Below, in pieces: positions 60,101 through 64,000 of a stretch of 64,000 bases of DNA; within the stretch, counting starts at the first letter, position 1; every line of letters begins with the position of its first letter. Below the pieces are notes generated by a model. It did no database searches. It saw only the letters and a list, made by a program, of their open reading frames with translations, and was not told the DNA's origin. This DNA is from Oscillospiraceae bacterium (lineage in GTDB: Bacteria > Bacillota_A > Clostridia > Oscillospirales > Oscillospiraceae): assembly GCA_015067895.1 (NCBI GenBank), contig SVLP01000006.1, forward strand, positions 1 through 64,000, given 5' to 3'. A program made the translations under genes and the position numbers.

Positions 60101-60137
60101 CAACCTGGGCACTGGCATCTACAAGGCTGACCGGTAA
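54111..60137 (+). CDS. Giant secreted S8 subtilisin with dockerin inserted in the catalytic domain (2,008 aa)
   Basis: Signal peptide to about residue 30. The triad is Asp201 (AVVDTGIDP), His296 (SHGSHVAG) and Ser722 (GTSMSSPH). A PA domain lies near 580-617. Two dockerin-style calcium loops (DMDGDGDCDQDDA and DLNTDGCIDEKDV, residues about 315-370) fall between the catalytic His and Ser, directly after the His helix. The Fn3-like and propeller-like stretches resemble those of the 2,570-aa protease. One Big2 domain lies at about 1527-1605. No cell-wall anchor of its own. Translation is probably coupled to the preceding surface anchor (AAGGAGGGG upstream). Confidence 0.9.
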   Translation: MRHNVMRRALAALLAVVMVFGLAVTGVQAAPARTNVSFEKLDSINADLIQNEAVIEQKEPLHADTDVVRVMIVLEDEPAVSELKGTENFVTDIKAVQYRAELQAKQEQVASAISTQALKGQKLDVVWNLTLMANAISANVTYGSIDEIARVEGVERVYLETVYYPQTAETNNIVAQEMTGANVAQNTYGYHGAGTSVAVVDTGIDPDHQSFSAEGFEYALAQNAAEAGMELDAYIESLDLIDVEHIEGVLSQLNVGKRFPELKAEDLYVNAKMPFNFNYVDGDFNVSHDFDDMGSHGSHVAGIAAANRFIPTAKLCDMDGDGDCDQDDAQKLMDHVILGTEAENLYSADLNTDGCIDEKDVTALLDAVNGDFFADAAELVGVSGVAPDAQIVTMKVFGATGGAYSSDYMAATEDAMILGCASVNLSLGGANPGFASAHEIEPYDTAYIDNLMEALADSGIVMCTSAGNSGNWADHDLAYNMMYADEGGTYTTSEPATYANAFSVASADNVGLVTDLKTSFGTKEFRMEGVSGGFNNTWISLDPQSQGVTFEAVFIGDPSALLSGGEQTDMTIYGGSVEDYADVTGKVVLVARGNQVSFADKHANGALAGAAAVVIYNNVSDPIYASIEGSTATIPCATITLEQAKEVYELFGGKNGTFTVEYNLNVNHGSEDARITMSDFSSWGTTGDLQLKPEITAPGGNIYSVNGVDPSGTAYEQMSGTSMSSPHAAGLVALASEFLADKGLTELTGLSQRVLAQSLMMSTAEVLLENELPYSVRNQGAGLASIENMILADTYILVDGQPDGKVKAELGDGTETRSFTFTLNNLTDKAQAYKLSAQMMTTGSTQIDGHALATDEMVNLPADVTFSTGDTVTVPASGSASVTVTIAISDETAASMEAKGFVNGFYIEGFVYADAVADAEGRVGASHSIPLLGWYGGWTDVSMYEQADHIDYAYNTLERPSHNADFSTNILSWAPIGYGSGMYYSGNIYGSINTETGEAIGDSRYIEARNAVNSTGESIWELFAVYPTLNRNAADYKLTVYDSETGEVYYLNDYEETDDYMLASFYYTNYGQWYNTTTESPVDLTQWEFTDLQGNPLPEDTKFTIELACAPDYYVGEDRTVDWSQVGEGAYLRWNFNVDNTNPELVPGSLTLQGDTLHYEVKDNNYIASVILLTGDASGAISYAFPDMDEDQRGQAVSGTLDLTGYREYFGQKAAIAVCDYAGNESYYAINLGGEGASYGDLVAFRYDSAGYTGSWVAFSEGVARNESGLFPAGVDMVAAEYVNGLVFAQDNGGNLYGIKYSDMLANSVDLEQTFITKLNNVYQDFAYSYSDGKLYGLSTYEDGGYPNSEIYSINIRGSYYDQDLWMEVAAYQEDWVAQRGGVYALGLAVDDSGSVYILGPNYNAETEEVEGTAHLWKASMETMWGSTYLGAFQDLGDTDMGMDYLQSMTWDHNTETLYWAQFYPKSFLSMETNLVKIDPETAQAEIVGELSYETAAMFAPLSAETAAKAEHANVPDFDKTVLPTPMLSLHNLTMGVGNTQSLSYVCDPWYAENREMVWTSSDESVATVDSSGNVTAIGDGACEITVASAGDETKFDTCAVTVASLTLNMNGIISRTEGGINSVWGSKLYTYNMLLGEASYTPGEFITAPAEFQGFGLNIASAIEARGSLWACEFGNAGMIYEIDKDTGVVKELHYPIDGDMMFGFDYSEATDQFSAIMNFYFYADLSMDEKMYEDMGKSYDESIYQYTYHKFDMSEHLRASDEGFLTGETNQGSIVDVVFCGITAIDNTEGTSYYSSNDYQGNFCGESNYTPVTTHVILDNVGRLWYIDETQRMSHVSDEYGNSFYVSADGSSMISGDNAGVFSLEVSSGVHSVFVIRKIQETPLTDLYRNGTMPRITYHFSDIYYAGLSEHGEPMFFLSLYDYWHEGTTNEMYLYVQGIPTGEFGWDENWNRVEITTPDSLYDLGDTGFGNIIATITNAEVIDGLPAPELPETYGNLGTGIYKADR

Positions 60138-60141
60138 GAAA

Positions 60142-60314
60142 TCGATATAAATCCCCCGGGGATTTTCGATATGCGCCGATGCGCTCGATATGGGCTGTGC
60201 CCTCGATATGCCCTGCGGGGCGAGAGGGGATTTAGATCATATCGAATCTGCGTAAGCAGATATATCGAATCCGTGTAAACGGATATATCGATTTTGCGCC
60301 AGCAAAAATATCGA
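60142..60314. repeat. Hairpin array B: seven mini-hairpins with TCGATAT spacers, 4+3 mirrored
   Basis: Forward units TCGATAT at 60142, 60166, 60185 and 60203 each precede a different hairpin (60149-60165, 60173-60184, 60192-60202, 60210-60221). After a 17-bp centre, reverse spacers ATATCGA at 60239, 60262, 60285 and 60308 bound three 6-bp-stem hairpins with loops GTAA, GTAA and GCCA (60246-60261, 60269-60284, 60292-60307). The plan is the same as array A at 20006-20172, with unrelated sequence. It begins 5 bp after the protease stop. Confidence 0.88.
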
Positions 60315-60316
60315 CA

Positions 60317-60348
60317 GCCCCCGGTCCGAAGGATTTCGGATCGGGGGC
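60317..60348 (+). terminator. Terminator-like stem after array B
   Basis: GCCCCCG and CGGGGGC outer stem with an inner GTCCGAA/TTTCGGAT stem. T tract is weak (AATTCTTC). Probably the end of the protease transcript, including array B. Confidence 0.6.
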
Positions 60349-60458
60349 AATTCTTCATAAAACAATCTTAAGGATTCTTCAGGAATGCGCTCATAATTTG
60401 TTCAAAACCTTCTGTTATGCTGATGCCAACCCAAAAAACAGAAAGGAAGGTAAAAGGT

Positions 60459-60782
60459 ATGACATTTTTGGATCTGCTGGTCATCGTGAGCGGAGGGATC
60501 GCGGCGGCGGGGGTGCTGGCCATGGCGGCCATGTTTCTGCTGAAGCGTGAAAAGGCCCGGCGGGCGGGGCTATACGCCTGCGCGGCTCTGGGCATCTACC
60601 TGGGCTATGTGGGCTTCCGGGTCAATGCCATGAGCTATGGCTCCGGCAGTGTGCTGGCCCTGGTGCTGGCTCTGGGCAGCGTGGGGGCACTGGTTCTGGA
60701 TCGCTTCCTGGATCGGAAGTACATCCCCCAGGCAGTCGCAGCCGTTTCCCTGGTGGGCGGCATGATGAATGCGTTTCTGTAA
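60459..60782 (+). CDS. Small membrane protein of unknown function
   Basis: 107 aa from ATG 60459 (GAAAGGAAGG upstream). Three or four hydrophobic helices (LLVIVSGGIAAAGVLAMAAMFLL; GLYACAALGIYLGYVGF; SVLALVLALGSVGALVL; AVAAVSLVGGMM). No family recognised. It stands between array B and a convergent zinc-ribbon gene, with a shared stem-loop after it. No regulatory sign beyond the ribosome binding site. Confidence 0.7.
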   Translation: MTFLDLLVIVSGGIAAAGVLAMAAMFLLKREKARRAGLYACAALGIYLGYVGFRVNAMSYGSGSVLALVLALGSVGALVLDRFLDRKYIPQAVAAVSLVGGMMNAFL

Positions 60783-60790
60783 AGGAAAAG

Positions 60791-60816
60791 ACCGCCGCTC
60801 CGTTTGGAGCGGCGGT
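60791..60816. terminator. Shared terminator between convergent genes
   Basis: ACCGCCGCTCC and GGAGCGGCGGT form an 11-bp stem around GTTT, between the membrane protein and the zinc-ribbon protein. Confidence 0.7.
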
Positions 60817-60829
60817 TTGCTGTATTTTG

Positions 60830-61273
60830 TCAAAAGCTGGTGGAATCCTTCTCAATCAGGTAGGCCAGGAAGGGATCCTTTCGGACGATCTTGGGGTTGT
60901 AGAATTCGTAGCGGCCGCAGCCGTAGCAGCAGGCGGGGATCACATCGAAGGTGGAGGAGAGCAGACCGTCCCGGTATGGGCTGTTGTCTAATCTTTGCTC
61001 GGGCCGGAAGCGGAGCTTGCCGCCGCAGGCGGTACAGGTGGGACGGCGCTCCTCGGCTTCCTCGATGGCCTGAAGCCGGAATCGAAGCTGATCGGGCTGA
61101 ACGGCCAGCCCCCGCGCCAGAGCCCGGCGGCACCGCTCGGTGTCGTTCAGCGGCTCCAGCTCCAGGGCGCAGCTGCGGCAGGATGGCTGATCGACTCCGC
61201 CGCACTGTACATTGGTGCTCCGGAAGGTTCCAATCTTCCGTCCGCAGAAGACGCAGAGGTTGTCATTTGCCAT
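60830..61273 (-). CDS. Zinc-ribbon protein with four CxxC motifs
   Basis: 147 aa from ATG 61273 (AAAGGAGTG upstream). Cys pairs occur at CVFCG, CRSC, CTACG and CYGCG, enough for two zinc ribbons, one at each end. The middle is helical and charged (LAVQPDQLRFRLQAIEEAEERR). The end reads YEFYNPKIVRKDPFLAYLIEKD. No named family is recognised. I infer a nucleic-acid or protein-binding role in the cytoplasm. Confidence 0.75.
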   Translation of the reverse strand: MANDNLCVFCGRKIGTFRSTNVQCGGVDQPSCRSCALELEPLNDTERCRRALARGLAVQPDQLRFRLQAIEEAEERRPTCTACGGKLRFRPEQRLDNSPYRDGLLSSTFDVIPACCYGCGRYEFYNPKIVRKDPFLAYLIEKDSTSF

Positions 61274-61351
61274 GGGGAACACTCCTTTTTTCTTTATCAT
61301 ACCATGTTTCCCGGGCAGGAGCAACTGTCAGAGGATTTTTTAAGATATAAA

Positions 61352-61376
61352 GGCCCCCGGCTTCAAGCCGGGGGCC
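61352..61376 (-). terminator. Terminator of the SLH repeat protein
   Basis: GGCCCCCGGCTT and AAGCCGGGGGCC pair perfectly around one base; on the minus strand TTTATATC follows. Confidence 0.75.
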
Positions 61377-61390
61377 AAATTGCTTAGGGA

Positions 61391-64000
61391 TTACTTGTTG
61401 TAGGTGCGATACAGGAAGGTCACGACCTGGGCCCGGTTGCAGGCGGCGGTGGGGCCGAAGGTGGTCTCGGTCAGACCGTTGGTGATGCCGTTCTCCACGG
61501 CCCACAGCATGGGCACGAAGTAGAACTGATCCTCGGCAACATCCGTGAAGGGATGCTCGGCGGCGGTGGGCTCGGGCTTCTCCATGGCTCTCCACAGGAA
61601 GGTCACGACCTGAGCACGGTTGCACTCGGCGTAGGGGCCGAAGGTGGTGGTGGTCAGACCGTTGGTGATCTCATTCTCCACGGCCCACAGGACGGCCTTG
61701 TAGAAGAAGTCGGTCTCCTTCACGTCGGTGAAGGGATTGTTGGTGGAGGTGGGCTCGGGAGAACCGGCAGCTCTCCACAGGAAGGTGACCACGGCGGCAC
61801 GCTGGCAGACGCCGTTGGGGTTGAAGGTGGTCTCCGTTGCACCGGTGGTGATGCCCTTCTCCACAGCCCACAGGACAGGATCGATGTAGAAGGAATCCTC
61901 GGGAACGTCCACGAAGGGATTCTCACGGGTGGCGTCACAGCGGGTACAGCCGGTGCCCTTCCAGTCGTGACCCAGGGCGGGAATCTCCTCCTGGGCAACC
62001 AGGATCTCGCCGCAGACAGCGCACTTCTTGCCCTCGGTCAGGCCGGTCTCGGTGCAGGTGGCATCCTTGCCGGGGATGACTTCCTCGGTGTGGCCGACAG
62101 CGGGAACGGTGACAGTCTCGCGGGAGATCTCCTCGTTGCAGACAGAGCAGTAGACCACGGAGTCGTAGGAGCCGTCCTCGGTGCAGGTGGCGGCCTTTTC
62201 GTTCTCGATCACGGGCTCAGCAGCAGTGTGGCCCAGAGCGGGGATCTCCTCCTGGGCGACCAGGATCTCGTCACAGACAGCGCACTTCTTGCCCTCGGTC
62301 AGGCCGGGCTCGGTGCAGGTGGCATCCTTGCCGGGGATGACTTCCTCGGTGTGGCCGACAGCGGGAACGGTGACGGTCTCGCGGGAGATCTCCTCGTTGC
62401 AGACAGAGCAGTAGACCACGGAGTCGTAGGAGCCGTCCTCGGTGCAGGTGGCGGCCTTTTCGTTCTCGATCACGGGCTCAGCAGCAGTGTGGCCCAGAGC
62501 GGGGATCTCCTCCTGAGCGACCAGAATTTCGCCGCAGACAGCGCACTTCTTGCCCTCAGTCAGACCGGTCTCGGTGCAGGTGGCATCCTTACCGGGAATG
62601 ACCTCCTCGGTATGGCCCAGAGCGGGAGTCTCGTCGGCAATATAGCTGTCGCCGCAGGAGCAGGTGTAGGTGGTGTAGCCGCCCTCGGTACAGGTGGGAG
62701 CGGTCACGACAGCTTCATAGCTGTGCTCATGGGGAGGTGCATCGGTCTTCACGCCGGTCAGACGGATCTCGGAGGCGGAAGCGAAGACATACTGGTTGTC
62801 GGTGATGGCATCCACAGCCACCAGACGGACATACTTGACGGTCTCGCCGGGGAACTTGGCGATCTTCCAGTTCCGGTTATTCTCCCATTCGCCGGAGGCA
62901 ACGGTGCGGAAGTTCTCGCCGTCGTCGGAGACCTGGATCTCATACTCGGTGATGGTGCCGTTGGTGTTGCCAGCCTGGCGGGGCCAGTAGCGCAGACCGT
63001 CAACGGCGTAGGTATCGGTCAGCTCGAACTGGAACCAGTGGTTCTCGCGGCTGGTGCCGTACCAGTCGGTGTGCCACAGGGTGTTGGGATCATTGTCCAC
63101 AGCCAGGTAGGCGGGGCCTTCGCTGGCACCGCCGTCGGTCTCGTAGTCGCCGGTGGAGACCTCCAGGACATTCAGAGGAATGTCGCGGCTGTCGTCGGCG
63201 GGATCGACATAGGGCTCGGAAACGGTGATCTCATAGAGCTCATCACCGATCTGGACGGAGGTCACACCCTCGCCAACGCCGGTGAAGGTGATGGTGGTGG
63301 TGCCCAGGGCAACCTGGGAAACCTCGTAGATCTCCCACTGGGAGTTGGTGTCGTTGATGTCGCTCCAGCCTGCAACGGCAGTGTGGGCACCGCCGAAGTC
63401 GTTGGCGTACTCGCCGTTCTCACCAATCGTCCAGTCGGAGCCGTCGAAATCAAGGTCGATGACAACAGGCTCGTCCTTGACCAGGCCCTTGCCACGGGCG
63501 ATGGACAGGTACTTGCCATTCTGATCCTGGACATACCAGCCGCCCTCGGTGGCGGTGACAGTCCACAGATCGTTCTCGTCGAAATTGTTGAGGGTGGAAT
63601 CCAGGGACAGGCCGTCGGAGCCGCCGCCGCCAACGGAGGCATCGGCCCACTCGTTGCCCATGAGCTTGCGGGCGGCCTTGTTGTACAGGACATAGGTGCT
63701 GCCGCTGGTGATCTCAGTGACATTCTCGGACAGAACCTTCTCATAGCCGGTGATCTCGCCGGTCAGCTCCACGGTGGCGACGGAGGTGTCCAGGGCGGAG
63801 AGGTCGGCATCCACATAGTAGCCGGTGTCGTCGGTGACGGTGACGGACTCGCCCACATCCAGATAGATGTCGTTGGCACCGTGGACGGTCAGCTTGTAGA
63901 TGGTGGAGCCGACGACGACCTCGGTGTAGCCCTTGCCGGTGCCGGTGAAGGTCAGCTCGGTATAGCCAACAGTGGTGCTGCCCGCGATCTGGGCAACGTG
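61391..64000 (-). CDS. SLH surface protein with F5/8-type domain and tandem repeats (5' end outside window)
   Basis: At least 869 codons; the frame is open to the right edge, so the N-terminus is missing. From N to C as seen: beta-rich repeats (TVGYTELTFTGTGKGYTEV; ITFTGVGEGVTSVQIG), then an F5/8 type C-like carbohydrate-binding domain (YLAVDNDPNTLWHTDWY; NHWFQFELTDTYAVDGLRYWP; VKYVRLVAVDAITDNQYVFASASEI). Cys-rich 87-aa repeats follow (GKDATCTETGLTEGKKCAVCG), and three SLH domains end the protein. It is probably a surface protein that binds glycans. Any enzymatic part would be upstream of the window. Confidence 0.88.
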   Translation of the reverse strand, partial: HVAQIAGSTTVGYTELTFTGTGKGYTEVVVGSTIYKLTVHGANDIYLDVGESVTVTDDTGYYVDADLSALDTSVATVELTGEITGYEKVLSENVTEITSGSTYVLYNKAARKLMGNEWADASVGGGGSDGLSLDSTLNNFDENDLWTVTATEGGWYVQDQNGKYLSIARGKGLVKDEPVVIDLDFDGSDWTIGENGEYANDFGGAHTAVAGWSDINDTNSQWEIYEVSQVALGTTTITFTGVGEGVTSVQIGDELYEITVSEPYVDPADDSRDIPLNVLEVSTGDYETDGGASEGPAYLAVDNDPNTLWHTDWYGTSRENHWFQFELTDTYAVDGLRYWPRQAGNTNGTITEYEIQVSDDGENFRTVASGEWENNRNWKIAKFPGETVKYVRLVAVDAITDNQYVFASASEIRLTGVKTDAPPHEHSYEAVVTAPTCTEGGYTTYTCSCGDSYIADETPALGHTEEVIPGKDATCTETGLTEGKKCAVCGEILVAQEEIPALGHTAAEPVIENEKAATCTEDGSYDSVVYCSVCNEEISRETVTVPAVGHTEEVIPGKDATCTEPGLTEGKKCAVCDEILVAQEEIPALGHTAAEPVIENEKAATCTEDGSYDSVVYCSVCNEEISRETVTVPAVGHTEEVIPGKDATCTETGLTEGKKCAVCGEILVAQEEIPALGHDWKGTGCTRCDATRENPFVDVPEDSFYIDPVLWAVEKGITTGATETTFNPNGVCQRAAVVTFLWRAAGSPEPTSTNNPFTDVKETDFFYKAVLWAVENEITNGLTTTTFGPYAECNRAQVVTFLWRAMEKPEPTAAEHPFTDVAEDQFYFVPMLWAVENGITNGLTETTFGPTAACNRAQVVTFLYRTYNK
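61976..62620. repeat. 261-bp tandem repeat inside the SLH protein
   Basis: Two full and one partial unit with an exact 261-bp (87-codon) period, checked at the GCATCC block (62061, 62322, 62583) and the CAGCAG block (62221, 62482). Units are nearly identical at DNA level, which points to recent expansion or ongoing homogenisation. Confidence 0.9.

Noticed and set aside
60142..60314. CRISPR array or simple terminator cluster
   Set aside because: Same reasons as array A; most hairpins lack T tracts, so they are not a set of terminators.

Overview
The window is about 60% GC and fits a spore-forming Clostridia genome, most likely a gut Oscillospiraceae-type bacterium. This placement is inferred from gene content and protein style, not from a marker-gene phylogeny. 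Signs are SpoIID and YtvI-type sporulation proteins, strong GGAGG ribosome binding sites, CidA/LrgA-LrgB, an infC-rpmI-rplT operon, a paired type IIA topoisomerase, several S-layer-homology (SLH) proteins, and many short intergenic palindromic repeats.

Layout. 1-5.7 kb: a membrane-anchored LRR protein, a SpoIID/LytB protein, an SLH protein, and a PadR regulator with a DUF2812 partner behind a two-operator promoter. 5.7-11 kb: a leftward MacB-like ABC export operon with two adaptor proteins. 11-19.8 kb: lrgA-lrgB, secG, the two topoisomerase subunits separated by a repeat-flanked DUF559 gene, a YitT protein and a degenerate transglutaminase-like lipoprotein. 19.8-24.3 kb: tRNA-Gly(GCC), a hairpin array, an RluA-type pseudouridine synthase, a YtvI-like protein, an ACT-domain protein, and infC (apparent ATA start)-rpmI-rplT behind an attenuator. 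24.3-31.7 kb: a low-GC acetyltransferase, an XRE regulator, a two-component module with small membrane proteins, and two CNNM/HlyC-CorC proteins.

31860-39144 is a complete 7,285-bp Mu-like transposable element. It has TGTAAT...ATTACA ends, matching subterminal sites at the same offset in both ends, and a 5-bp target duplication (TCCTC). It sits inside an older host palindromic repeat. Besides MuA-, MuB- and GemA-like genes it carries only a Mor-gpT-gpI cassette (activator, major capsid, protease/scaffold) in reverse orientation, with no portal, terminase or tail genes.

39.2-43.9 kb: an ECF-type sigma/anti-sigma pair with an acyltransferase, an esterase and NudC. 44-60.1 kb: two mirror-image divergent operons, each a small cohesin-like plus SLH protein followed by a giant secreted subtilisin (2,570 and 2,008 aa) bearing a dockerin-like pair of calcium loops. 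I infer a cell-surface protease complex assembled like a small cellulosome. 60.1-64 kb: a second hairpin array with the same 4+3 plan as the first, two small unknown genes, and the 3' part of an SLH protein with 261-bp tandem repeats.

The strongest candidates for undescribed biology are the capsid-carrying Mu-like element, the cohesin-SLH/dockerin-subtilisin pairs, and the two hairpin arrays.
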